13,597 nt of DNA from CAIRDP01 sp037141915 (GCA_037141915.1 JBAXBP010000085.1:1-13597), one strand, 5' to 3'; positions 1 to 6,898 are shown, counted from the stretch's first letter. Numbers and translations are program-made. Notes: generated by a model not told the origin, from the letters alone.

Positions 1-1
1 C

Positions 2-175
2 ACACTGAAACCTCTTGGGGTGGCAGTTGTAATTGAGGCACAACATTTGTGTATGTCGATGCGCGGGATACAAAAGCAAAACTCGGTGACTACTACTTCA
101 GATTTCATCGGGGCATTTGAAAGGGATAAAACCCGGGCAGAGTTTTTGCACCTGATATCCACGAGACTTCACTAA
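2..175 (+). CDS. folE: GTP cyclohydrolase I, C-terminal fragment (5' end outside window)
   Basis: The frame starting at base 2 is open to a TAA at 173-175 and encodes about 57 residues that match the C-terminal end of GTP cyclohydrolase I. This enzyme converts GTP to dihydroneopterin triphosphate, the first step of folate (pterin) synthesis, in the cytoplasm. Visible motifs are GVAVVIEAQHLCMSMRG, where the Cys corresponds to the third zinc ligand of the family, followed by KQNSVTTTSDFIGAF and the closing TRAEFLHLI. The N-terminal two thirds, with the other zinc ligands, lie upstream of the window. Only 63 bases separate the stop from the next gene on the same strand, so co-transcription is possible. 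An AGCGAAAT repeat begins a few bases after the stop. The identification rests on the conserved block and is firm despite the short fragment. Confidence 0.93.
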   Translation, partial: TLKPLGVAVVIEAQHLCMSMRGIQKQNSVTTTSDFIGAFERDKTRAEFLHLISTRLH

Positions 176-177
176 TA

Positions 178-204
178 AAAAGCGAAATAGCGAAATAGCG
201 AAAA
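178..204 (+). repeat. AGCGAAAT tandem octamer at folE 3' end
   Basis: Three tandem units (181-188, 189-196, 197-204) of AGCGAAAT, the last ending in A, start six bases after the folE stop. The 15-mer AAAAGCGAAATAGCG at 178-192 recurs exactly on the minus strand at 7801-7815, at the 3' end of the GGGP synthase gene. In both places the word reads in the direction of the upstream gene. No inverted partner is visible here, so this copy alone does not form a hairpin. Confidence 0.8.
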
Positions 205-224
205 AAAGTAAATTTTAATCAATT

Positions 225-230
225 AAGGAG
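225..230 (+). promoter_or_regulatory. Shine-Dalgarno site of the Bax inhibitor-1 gene
   Basis: AAGGAG lies 8 bases before the ATG at 239. It is the clearest ribosome binding site in the window and fixes this start. Most other genes here have only weak purine stretches, as is common in Bacteroidota. Confidence 0.75.
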
Positions 231-238
231 ATAAAAAC

Positions 239-970
239 ATGTTTGAAGAAAATAACGGAAATTACTTTGGTGCTTCTGCGGGAGCAGATACCGATGTTAG
301 TACAAAAACATTCATGTCGCAGGTATTTACATGGATGACACTGGCCATGATAGTAACTGCAGGAACAGCCTGGTGGTTTGCGTCTTCAGAGGCCTGGAAA
401 AGCCTGATCAATGTTGAAACCGGAGGCCTGACTGGCCTTGGCTGGATCGTCACGCTTGCCCCACTTGGCTTTGTTCTGCTTATGTCGTTCGGTTTCCAGA
501 AGCTTTCGGCGCTTGCAATGACCCTGCTATTCATTGCATTCTCGGTGCTGATGGGCATGAGCCTCAGTTTTATCCTGCTTGCTTATACTGCAGCATCAGT
601 ATTCAAGACTTTCATTGTCACAGCAGGAATGTTCGGCATCATGTCAGTTGCAGGATATACCACCAAGACTGACCTTACCAAGTTCGGTTCCATCATGATG
701 ATGGGCCTGGTTGGCATCATTTTGGCCATGCTGGTTAATTTCTTTCTGCACAGCAGTTCACTGGAATATATCATCAGCGTTCTCGGTGTCCTGATCTTTA
801 CCGGGCTGACCGCATATGATGTTCAGAGGCTGAAAAAGATCGGGGCCGGTGCATGTACCTATGGAGATGAGAATTCGAAGAAACTCAGCATTCTCGGTGC
901 CCTTACGCTGTATCTTGATTTTATAAACCTTTTCCTTTTCCTGATCAGGTTTTTGGGAAACAGGAGGTAA
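239..970 (+). CDS. Bax inhibitor-1 / YccA (YetJ) family membrane protein
   Basis: A 243-residue inner-membrane protein of the Bax inhibitor-1 (TMBIM) family. It has a short hydrophilic N-terminus of about 25 residues and then about seven hydrophobic segments, near 28-47, 66-84, 90-118 (possibly two), 121-140, 150-170, 176-192 and 215-238. The signature FTGLTAYDVQRLKK (about 187-200) and LTLYLDFINLF (222-232) carry D194 and D227. These correspond to the aspartate pair that forms the pH-sensitive latch of the calcium-leak channel in Bacillus YetJ. Bacterial members are linked to calcium leak and to membrane-protein quality control (YccA with FtsH); which applies here cannot be read from sequence. 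The length is normal for the family. The start has a good Shine-Dalgarno site. The TAA runs directly into a heptamer palindrome. It lies between folE and fabD with no evident functional link to either. Confidence 0.93.
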   Translation: MFEENNGNYFGASAGADTDVSTKTFMSQVFTWMTLAMIVTAGTAWWFASSEAWKSLINVETGGLTGLGWIVTLAPLGFVLLMSFGFQKLSALAMTLLFIAFSVLMGMSLSFILLAYTAASVFKTFIVTAGMFGIMSVAGYTTKTDLTKFGSIMMMGLVGIILAMLVNFFLHSSSLEYIISVLGVLIFTGLTAYDVQRLKKIGAGACTYGDENSKKLSILGALTLYLDFINLFLFLIRFLGNRR

Positions 971-1038
971 TGTATAATGTACCATGTACAATTTACAAAT
1001 ACTTTAATTTGTACATGGTACATGGTCCATCGTACATT
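970..1038. repeat. Heptamer-built palindrome (ATGTACC / GTACATG) after the Bax inhibitor-1 stop
   Basis: The left side is period-7: ATGTATA (970-976), ATGTACC (977-983), ATGTACA (984-990), ATTTACA (991-997). The right side is also period-7 on the complementary word: GTACATG (1011-1017), GTACATG (1018-1024), GTCCATC (1025-1031), GTACATT (1032-1038). The two sides form a perfect 15-bp inverted repeat, 977-991 with 1009-1023, around a 17-base loop. It starts on the last base of the stop codon and fills most of the 103-base gap before fabD. It could act as a terminator or mRNA 3'-end structure, but there is no clean T-run after it. Confidence 0.85.
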
Positions 1039-1073
1039 CTTTATTAAATGAATAATCTCTAATCAAACCTTTT

Positions 1074-1949
1074 ATGACTGCATACGTTTTTCCCGGCCAG
1101 GGGGCTCAGTTTATCGGAATGGGCAAAGATCTTTACGACAGTTCTGAATCGGCCCGGGTGCTTTTTGAGAAAGCAAACGAGATCCTTGGTTTTCGTATTA
1201 CCGACCTGATGTTTTCAGGAACTGACGAGGATCTTAGGCAGACAAGGGTTACACAACCGGCGATCTTCCTGCATTCTGTAATTCTTGCTTCCACACTGGG
1301 GGATTCATTTAAGCCCGATATGGTTGCAGGGCATTCCCTCGGCGAATTTTCGGCCCTGGTAGCCAATAAAGTTCTTTCTTTTGAAGACGGGTTGAGGCTG
1401 GTCTATGCAAGAGCCCAGGCGATGCAGAAAGCCTGTGAAAAAGAACCTTCGACAATGGCCGCCATCCTTGGCCTTGATGATCAAAAGGTGGAAGAGATCT
1501 GCAAATCAATTGAAGAGGTAGTTGTTCCTGCGAATTATAACAGTCCGGGGCAGCTCGTCATTTCGGGAAGCATGAAAGGGATTGAGATTGCCTGCGAAAA
1601 ACTTAAGGCAGCGGGTGCAAGACGTGCGCTTCCACTGAAAGTGGGCGGAGCCTTTCATTCACCGCTCATGGAACCGGCAAGGCTTGAGCTTGCAGAAGCC
1701 ATCAGCACTACTGTTTTTCACGAGCCCCTCTGCCCGATATACCAGAATGCAACAGCCGAAAGGGTAACTGATCCCCTGAAGATAAAAGAAAACCTGGTTG
1801 CACAGCTCACCGCTCCTGTATTATGGACCCAGCTTGTTCAGAGAATGATCTCCGACGGCGCGACTCATTTCATTGAAGTGGGCCCGGGGAATGTATTGCA
1901 GGGTCTCATATCGAAGATCGGGAAAGAAGTCACTGTAGCCGGGGCATAA
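1074..1949 (+). CDS. fabD: Malonyl-CoA:ACP transacylase
   Basis: A 291-residue cytoplasmic enzyme that moves malonyl groups from malonyl-CoA to the phosphopantetheine arm of acyl carrier protein, supplying the extender unit of type II fatty acid synthesis. It opens with FPGQGAQFIGMGKDL (6-20), whose glutamine helps form the oxyanion hole. The nucleophile elbow GHSLGEFSAL has Ser88. Arg113 in YARAQAM is the malonyl-carboxylate-binding arginine. The catalytic His195 is in GGAFHSPLM, and the family's closing EVGPGNVL is near 268. All key residues are present and the length is typical. The ATG at 1074 places the FPGQG motif at the usual distance from the N-terminus. It stands apart from other fab genes and ends just before a strong hairpin that separates it from convergent rfbB. 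Confidence 0.97.
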   Translation: MTAYVFPGQGAQFIGMGKDLYDSSESARVLFEKANEILGFRITDLMFSGTDEDLRQTRVTQPAIFLHSVILASTLGDSFKPDMVAGHSLGEFSALVANKVLSFEDGLRLVYARAQAMQKACEKEPSTMAAILGLDDQKVEEICKSIEEVVVPANYNSPGQLVISGSMKGIEIACEKLKAAGARRALPLKVGGAFHSPLMEPARLELAEAISTTVFHEPLCPIYQNATAERVTDPLKIKENLVAQLTAPVLWTQLVQRMISDGATHFIEVGPGNVLQGLISKIGKEVTVAGA

Positions 1950-1953
1950 AATA

Positions 1954-1986
1954 ATCCGGCCCCGCGGCAAAGCCGCGGGGCCGGAT
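1954..1986. terminator. GC-rich perfect hairpin between fabD and rfbB
   Basis: A perfect 15-bp stem, ATCCGGCCCCGCGGC (1954-1968) with its complement at 1972-1986, closes an AAA loop. It lies 5 bases after the fabD stop and 18 bases beyond the rfbB stop, in a convergent gap. On the minus strand the stem is followed by ATTATTTT, a fair U-rich tail, so it should end the sugar-nucleotide operon. The + strand tail (ACATCTCCTTT) is weaker. It is most likely a bidirectional intrinsic terminator. Confidence 0.85.
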
Positions 1987-2004
1987 ACATCTCCTTTAAA
2001 TTAA

Positions 2005-3054
2005 TTACCTTTTATTATACTGGCCTTCGTAATATTTAAGGTATTCACCTGAAGTCACATTCTTCATCCATTCCTCATTGGCAAGATACCAATCGACAGT
2101 CTTCTCAAGACCCTGCTCAAAAACAACAGAAGGTTTCCATTTTAATTCCTTCTGTAGTTTTGAAGAATCTATCGCATACCTGAGGTCATGGCCTGCACGG
2201 TCCTTAACGAAGGTTATCAAGTGCTCAGAAGTGCCGGCAGTGCGGCGGAGCTTCTGATCCATGATCCTGCATAAAACCTTCAGCAGGTCGATATTTTTCA
2301 ATTCATTATTCCCTCCGATATTATAGGTGTCCCCTACCTTGCCTGAATGGAAAATTTTATCAATGGCTTCGGCATGGTCTTCTACATACAACCAGTCACG
2401 GATGTTTTCACCTTTACCGTAAACAGGAATAAGCTTGTTATTCCTGATATTATTTATTGACAGCGGGATAAGCTTTTCGGGAAACTGGAAAGACCCGTAA
2501 TTATTGGAACAATTGGAGATCACAACAGGCATCTTGTAGGTATTGTGATATGCCCTTACAAGATGGTCTGAACTGGCTTTTGATGCCGAATACGGGCTCT
2601 GCGGATCATACGACGTGGTCTCCGTAAACAAACCGGAACTTCCAAGGGAACCGTAAACCTCATCCGTTGAAATATGATAAAAGAGCTTGCCTTCGGTATG
2701 CTCCCAGATCTCCCTGGCTGCATTCAGCAGGTTCACTGTACCAATGATATTGGTATAAATAAATTCCGTGGGATTGGCAATGGACCTGTCAACATGCGAT
2801 TCGGCAGCAAGGTGGATTACCCCGTCGAACCTGTACTTCTGAAATATTTTTTTGATCAGCTCCCCTGCTACAATATCAGCACGGATGAACTCATAATTAG
2901 GTTCCTTCTCAATATCCTTCAGGTTTGCAAGATTGCCGGCATAGGTCAGCTTGTCAAGATTCACAATTTTATACTGAGGGTAATTCTTAACAAACCTACG
3001 CACAACATGCGACCCTATAAAACCTGCTCCACCTGTGATTAAAATTGTCTTCAT
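2005..3054 (-). CDS. rfbB: dTDP-glucose 4,6-dehydratase
   Basis: A 349-residue NAD-dependent short-chain dehydrogenase/reductase of the extended type (RmlB) that makes dTDP-4-keto-6-deoxyglucose from dTDP-glucose. This is the branch point to dTDP-rhamnose and to dTDP-amino-deoxy sugars. Visible features are the NAD-binding GGAGFIGSH (8-16), the family word HLAAESHVDRSI (81-92), the catalytic STDEVYG with T130-D131-E132, and Y155-x-x-x-K159 in SPYSASK. Length and motif spacing match RmlB and distinguish it from the GalE upstream. It is the last gene of the minus-strand cluster, 45 bases after galE, and ends at the GC-rich hairpin. rfbA, rfbC and rfbD are not in the window, so the end product of the dTDP branch cannot be told from here. 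A candidate -7 box lies in the gap before it. Confidence 0.95.
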   Translation of the reverse strand: MKTILITGGAGFIGSHVVRRFVKNYPQYKIVNLDKLTYAGNLANLKDIEKEPNYEFIRADIVAGELIKKIFQKYRFDGVIHLAAESHVDRSIANPTEFIYTNIIGTVNLLNAAREIWEHTEGKLFYHISTDEVYGSLGSSGLFTETTSYDPQSPYSASKASSDHLVRAYHNTYKMPVVISNCSNNYGSFQFPEKLIPLSINNIRNNKLIPVYGKGENIRDWLYVEDHAEAIDKIFHSGKVGDTYNIGGNNELKNIDLLKVLCRIMDQKLRRTAGTSEHLITFVKDRAGHDLRYAIDSSKLQKELKWKPSVVFEQGLEKTVDWYLANEEWMKNVTSGEYLKYYEGQYNKR

Positions 3055-3079
3055 CTTTCCCGATGTTTAATTTGAAAAT

Positions 3080-3087
3080 CAAAGATA
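3080..3087 (-). promoter_or_regulatory. Candidate Bacteroidota -7 box upstream of rfbB
   Basis: On the minus strand TATCTTTG fits the Bacteroidota -7 consensus TAnnTTTG exactly and lies 25 bases before the rfbB ATG, in the galE-rfbB gap. No TTTG or TTG is seen at the -33 position, so it may be a weak internal promoter or chance in AT-rich DNA. Confidence 0.35.
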
Positions 3088-3099
3088 TAAAAATGCAGC

Positions 3100-4122
3100 T
3101 TATATACTACGCCCGGCGATCGCCTTTTCCCATTTCCAGGCCGAAGCTGTCATTTCATCAAGGCCTTTTTCTGCCTTCCAGCCAAGTTCGTGGTTGGCAA
3201 AAGTCGTATCGGCCCATACCTTTTCGATATCGCCCGGCCTCCGCTCCATAATCTTGTAATTCAGTTTAACCCCTGTAGTGCGCTCAAAGGACTCTATCAC
3301 CTGCATCACGGAAAATCCGTTACCGGTTCCCAGGTTAAACACTTCCACTTTTTGTTTCATCTTACCGTTCAGCATCCTTTCAACCGCTGTAACGTGAGCC
3401 CTGGCAAGATCGGTCACATGCAGGTAATCCCTGATGGCCGTGCCGTCGGGAGTATCATAATCGTTGCCCCAAACCCTCAGGAACTGTCTTTTACCGATTG
3501 CGGTCTGGGTGATATATGGCATCAGGCTGTTGGGGACACCCAGCGGAAGCTCGCCAATAACAGCGGATTCATGAGCCCCGATAGGGTTGAAATACCTGAG
3601 CAGGATTGAACATATTCCTGACACATTGCTGATATCATTAATGATCTCTTCCGATATCTGCTTGGTGTTGCCATAGGGAGACCATGCTTTCTGAATGGGG
3701 GCATCCTCTTTTACAGGCAGATTGTCGGGCTGACCATAAACAGTGCATGAGGAGGAAAAAACTATATTGCTGATACCCGTGTCGTTCATCGCCTGAAGTA
3801 TGTTGATAAGCGAGAGCAGATTATTCCTGTAGTACTTGAGAGGGAATTCCACTGACTCCCCTACCGCCTTGGAAGCTGCAAAATGTATGACCCCTTTAAG
3901 GTCGCTGTTCCTTTTAAAGAATGCTTCCGTCTTTTCCCTGTCGGTCAGGTCAAACTGTTCGAAAAGAGGTTTCTTCTCCGTGATCTTCGCAATATTATCG
4001 AGAACATCTATTGAACTGTTCGAAAGATCATCCACAATGATGACCTCGTAACCCTTTGCCTGCAGTTCTACCACTGTATGGCTTCCGATATACCCGGTTC
4101 CGCCGGTAACTAGGATCTTCAT
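3100..4122 (-). CDS. galE: UDP-glucose (or UDP-GlcNAc) 4-epimerase
   Basis: A 340-residue extended short-chain dehydrogenase/reductase that interconverts UDP-glucose and UDP-galactose, or the N-acetyl forms. It has the NAD-binding GGTGYIGSH (7-15), VIHFAASKAVGES (78-90), the catalytic SSSCTVYG block (Ser near 124) and Y150-x-x-x-K154 in SPYGNTK. The length is typical of GalE. At the position matching E. coli Tyr299, the gatekeeper of the sugar pocket, this protein has Val302 in RRPGDIEKVWAD. A smaller residue there is associated with acceptance of N-acetylated substrates, so UDP-GlcNAc/UDP-GalNAc activity is plausible; this is inference. It lies after the three wlb-like genes, separated from them by 76 bases holding a heptamer palindrome, and before rfbB. 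That placing suggests a surface-glycan role rather than galactose catabolism. Confidence 0.93.
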   Translation of the reverse strand: MKILVTGGTGYIGSHTVVELQAKGYEVIIVDDLSNSSIDVLDNIAKITEKKPLFEQFDLTDREKTEAFFKRNSDLKGVIHFAASKAVGESVEFPLKYYRNNLLSLINILQAMNDTGISNIVFSSSCTVYGQPDNLPVKEDAPIQKAWSPYGNTKQISEEIINDISNVSGICSILLRYFNPIGAHESAVIGELPLGVPNSLMPYITQTAIGKRQFLRVWGNDYDTPDGTAIRDYLHVTDLARAHVTAVERMLNGKMKQKVEVFNLGTGNGFSVMQVIESFERTTGVKLNYKIMERRPGDIEKVWADTTFANHELGWKAEKGLDEMTASAWKWEKAIAGRSI

Positions 4123-4149
4123 GTTGATCTGATTTGGTTAAACAACATA

Positions 4150-4203
4150 ATCCGTGAATCGTGAATCGTGAATCGTGAACCGGATCACGATTCACGGATC
4201 ACG
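4150..4203. repeat. Heptamer-built palindrome (GTGAATC) containing the stop codon of the wlbA-like gene
   Basis: GTGAATC is repeated in tandem at 4154-4160, 4161-4167 and 4168-4174, then GTGAACC at 4175-4181. The other side carries the complementary heptamers GATCACG (4183-4189), ATTCACG (4190-4196) and GATCACG (4197-4203). Together they give a perfect 15-bp inverted repeat, 4150-4164 with 4185-4199. A register-shifted 12-bp alternative pairs 4167-4178 with 4185-4196 around a 6-base loop. The TGA of the wlbA-like gene (4199-4201, minus strand) lies inside it. On the + strand it is followed by a T6 run, but the genes run the other way. It may attenuate or process transcripts between the wlb-like genes and galE. 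Confidence 0.85.
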
Positions 4204-5188
4204 GTTTTTTAAGGAACGGATGATAATCCCCCTTTAGTCCGATTGGATTTTCGTTCCTGATTGTATAGGCAATATGAATACTTGGCCTTGCTTCTGTGAG
4301 TCCGAAACCATGGCCTGAAAGAATATGCCTGTAAGTGTCGGTATGAAGGTCGGTAAACCCTTCGCTGAATTCCACTTCCTCGCCATCCAGCGTGAGCAAA
4401 CGGTAAGTACGCTTACCTGTCTTTTTAACCTGGTCAGGGACATCATTGTAATCCAGGCTAAGGAACCAGCGTATCCTTGCTTTCTCAAGTTCGAGGTATC
4501 CCCCTGCCTTATCAGCAGTCATTACATGCACCTTGTTCTCTTTGACATCCCCGAAAATCCAGGTCAGCATATCAAAAAAGTGAATGCCGATATTGGTCGC
4601 GATCCCTCCCGATTTGGAGGAGTCACCTTTCCAGCTCCTGTAGTACCAGTTCCCCCTGGAAGTAATATAGGTAAGGTCAAGGTCGTAAATCTTATTTTTC
4701 GGGCCTTTCCTGACCTTCTCACGCATGGCAATAATCGCCTTGTGCAGCCTCAGCTGAAGTACTGTATAAACTTTCCTGCCTGTCTCTTTCTCGATTTCCT
4801 TCAGTGCATCAAGGTTCCATGGATTCAGTACAATGGGTTTCTCGCAAATTGCATTTGCATCATTCCGCAAAGCAAGGCGGATATGGGAGTCATGCATATA
4901 ATTAGGAGAACAAATCGACACAAAGTCAACCTTATTATCCTCCTGCCTTTTCTTGGACAATGCCATCCTCCTTAGTTTGTCAAGATGGCGGTCAAAACGT
5001 TCCGGTTCAATAAAAAAATCGGCATTCGGAAAATAACTGTCAATGACCCCTACTCCATCGTATGGATCCAGCGCGCAAATAAGCCTGTTGCCGGTATCCT
5101 TTATCGCTTTCATATGCCTTGGGGCGATATACCCTGCAGCCCCTATCAGGGCAAAATTAACCGGTCTGTTGAGTTCTGTATGCTTCAT
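4199..5188 (-). CDS. wlbA: Gfo/Idh/MocA oxidoreductase, WlbA/WbpB type (UDP-N-acetylglucosaminuronate 3-dehydrogenase)
   Basis: A 329-residue NAD-dependent oxidoreductase. In the WlbA/WbpB group it oxidises C3 of UDP-GlcNAc-uronic acid, giving the 3-keto sugar that the partner aminotransferase then aminates. The N-terminal Rossmann motif reads FALIGAAGYIAPRHMKAIKD (12-31), distinctive of this group rather than of generic Gfo/Idh proteins. The family's EKP motif is at 116-118 and GGIATNIGIHFFD (194-206) supplies the likely catalytic His203. The wording SYFPNADFF and ERFDRHLDKLRR is also WlbA-like. The start overlaps the stop of the acetyltransferase gene by ATGA, indicating translational coupling. 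The final codons and TGA sit inside a heptamer palindrome. The substrate is inferred from the subfamily and from its two neighbours, which catalyse the next two steps. Confidence 0.85.
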   Translation of the reverse strand: MKHTELNRPVNFALIGAAGYIAPRHMKAIKDTGNRLICALDPYDGVGVIDSYFPNADFFIEPERFDRHLDKLRRMALSKKRQEDNKVDFVSICSPNYMHDSHIRLALRNDANAICEKPIVLNPWNLDALKEIEKETGRKVYTVLQLRLHKAIIAMREKVRKGPKNKIYDLDLTYITSRGNWYYRSWKGDSSKSGGIATNIGIHFFDMLTWIFGDVKENKVHVMTADKAGGYLELEKARIRWFLSLDYNDVPDQVKKTGKRTYRLLTLDGEEVEFSEGFTDLHTDTYRHILSGHGFGLTEARPSIHIAYTIRNENPIGLKGDYHPFLKKP

Positions 5189-5766
5189 TTCCCTAAATTA
5201 ATCACTTTCCCATTGGTTAACTGATATTTTTCTTTGCTTTCGGGACAGACTGCAAATCCCTTGTCATCAAATTTCAGCCGGTGTCCGTACTCGCTCATCC
5301 AGCCGGCATGCCTTCCCGGGTTCCCTATGATGAGGGCATAGGCAGGGACATCTTTTGTCACTACTGCGCCGGCTCCGATAAAGGCAAATTCGCCTATAGT
5401 ATGTCCGCAAACGATGGTCGCATTAGCCCCTATGGAAGCTCCCCGTTTAACAAGGGTCTGCTGGTACTGGTCCCTCCTGAGGATATGTGAACGCGGGTTG
5501 ATCACGTTCGTGAAAACCATCGACGGGCCAAGGAAAACGTCATCCTCACAGATAACACCGGTATAGATGGAAACATTGTTCTGAACCTTGACGTTCCTCC
5601 CAAGTGTAACCTGGGGAGATACAACCACGTTTTGACCGAAGCTGCAGTTCTCACCAATCAAGCAGTCTTTCATGATATGCGTGAAATGCCAGATCTTACT
5701 TCCCTTGCCTATAATACAACCTTCGTCAATGACTGCTGTTTCATGCGCAAAATATTCTTTTTCCAT
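5185..5766 (-). CDS. wlbB: Left-handed beta-helix N-acetyltransferase, WlbB/WbpD type
   Basis: About 193 residues of hexapeptide-repeat acetyltransferase. WlbB/WbpD acetylates the 3-amino group of UDP-GlcNAc3NA with acetyl-CoA to give UDP-2,3-diacetamido-2,3-dideoxyglucuronate. Hexapeptide turns run through IGKGSKIW, IGENCSFG, LGRNVKVQ, DDVFLG, IGANATIV and IGAGAVV, so most of the chain is beta-helix. The block GPSMVFTNVINPRS holds an Asn (residue 87 from the chosen start) that probably matches the Asn proposed as catalytic in WlbB. The C-terminal CPESKEKYQL is also characteristic. I chose the ATG at 5766, which gives MEKEYFAHETAVID, the usual N-terminus. An in-frame ATG at 5775 would add three residues and overlap the aminotransferase by 8 bases. 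From 5766 the start comes one base after that gene's TGA. Confidence 0.88.
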   Translation of the reverse strand: MEKEYFAHETAVIDEGCIIGKGSKIWHFTHIMKDCLIGENCSFGQNVVVSPQVTLGRNVKVQNNVSIYTGVICEDDVFLGPSMVFTNVINPRSHILRRDQYQQTLVKRGASIGANATIVCGHTIGEFAFIGAGAVVTKDVPAYALIIGNPGRHAGWMSEYGHRLKFDDKGFAVCPESKEKYQLTNGKVINLGK

Positions 5767-5767
5767 A

Positions 5768-6898
5768 TCATGCATTTACAAATTCAAGCACTGCGGTAGT
5801 GATGTATGCAAGCTGCTCATTATCGAGTTCGGTATGCATGGGCAGGGAGAAGACCGAATCGGAGAGAGCTTCAGTTACCGGAAAATCGCCGGGTTTATAC
5901 CTTGGATCGATGTAAGCTTTCTGGAGATGCAACGGTACCGGGTAATAGATCATGGCCGGGATTCCCTTTGAATTAAGGTGGGCAATCAAAGCTGCGCGGT
6001 CAAGATCTTTTGCAATGAGTGTATACTGGTGAAACACGTGATTCGACTTTGAGTAGCGGACCGGGGTCTTCAGCCTGGGATTTCCAGCAAAGGCCTTATC
6101 ATAAAAATCGGCAGCAGCCCTTCGTTTGGCTGCATACTGGTCGAGATATTGCAGCTTCACTTTCAGGATGGCTGCCTGTATACTGTCAAGACGGGAGTTA
6201 ACTCCCACATAGTCGTGATAGTAACGTACTGCCATTCCATGGTTTACAACAACCCTTAATTGTTTTGCGAGTTCGTCGTCATCGGTAAAAATAGCTCCCC
6301 CGTCACCGTAGCAACCCAGGTTTTTTGACGGGAAAAAGGAAGTGCATCCGATCTGCCCTATGGTTCCTGCTTTTTTACGGCTGCCGTCACTGAAAATATA
6401 ATCGGCACCAATAGCCTGGCAATTATCCTCAATAACGAAAAGTTTATATTTTGATGCGATCTTCATGATCTCTTCCATAGGTGCAGTTTGTCCGAAAAGA
6501 TGCACAGGCACTATTGCTTTAGTCTTCGGAGTTATGGCCTTTTCTATGGCTTCCGGATCTATGTTGAAAGTGTCAGGATCAACATCCACAAGCACGGGAG
6601 TCAGCCTGAGCAGGGCAATGACTTCCGCAGTCGCAATAAATGTAAAGGAAGTGGTTATCACCTCATCGCCGGGCTGCAAACCCAGGGCCATCATGGAAAC
6701 CTGCAGTGCATCGGTGCCGTTGGCACAGGGGATCACATGTTTTATCCCGAGGTAGTTCTCAAGATCCTTCTGAAAAGCCGCTACTGCAGGGCCATTGATA
6801 AAAGCGCAGGAATCTATGACCTCATGAATCGCATTATCAATTTCGCTTTTCATGTTCAGGTACTGACTGCGCAGGTCGACCATTTGAATTTTATTCAT
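5768..6898 (-). CDS. wlbC: DegT/DnrJ/EryC1/StrS aminotransferase, WlbC/WbpE type
   Basis: A 376-residue PLP-dependent sugar aminotransferase. In the WlbC/WbpE role it transfers an amino group from glutamate to the 3-keto sugar nucleotide made by WlbA. Glutamate turnover also yields 2-oxoglutarate, which WlbA-type enzymes use to regenerate NAD. Visible features are the N-terminal VDLRSQY, CANGTDAL (PLP phosphate region), VPVHLFGQ, VIEDNCQAIGA with the Asp that contacts the pyridine nitrogen (about residue 158), and SFFPSKNLGCYGDGG with the Schiff-base Lys at about 192. The ATG at 6898 gives MNKIQMVDLRSQY, a standard start. A TTG six bases upstream is in frame but less likely. It is the first gene of the minus-strand cluster and faces a divergent promoter region. 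Confidence 0.9.
   Translation of the reverse strand: MNKIQMVDLRSQYLNMKSEIDNAIHEVIDSCAFINGPAVAAFQKDLENYLGIKHVIPCANGTDALQVSMMALGLQPGDEVITTSFTFIATAEVIALLRLTPVLVDVDPDTFNIDPEAIEKAITPKTKAIVPVHLFGQTAPMEEIMKIASKYKLFVIEDNCQAIGADYIFSDGSRKKAGTIGQIGCTSFFPSKNLGCYGDGGAIFTDDDELAKQLRVVVNHGMAVRYYHDYVGVNSRLDSIQAAILKVKLQYLDQYAAKRRAAADFYDKAFAGNPRLKTPVRYSKSNHVFHQYTLIAKDLDRAALIAHLNSKGIPAMIYYPVPLHLQKAYIDPRYKPGDFPVTEALSDSVFSLPMHTELDNEQLAYITTAVLEFVNA

Noticed and set aside
1008..1040. Promoter for fabD (TTTG at 1008 and TACATTCT at 1033)
   Set aside because: The -7 box matches only part of the consensus and lies within the heptamer palindrome, so the match is probably a by-product of the repeat.
4325..4975. + strand ORF of 216 codons opposite the wlbA-like gene
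   Set aside because: Antisense shadow of a well-supported oxidoreductase gene. No family resemblance and no start signal.
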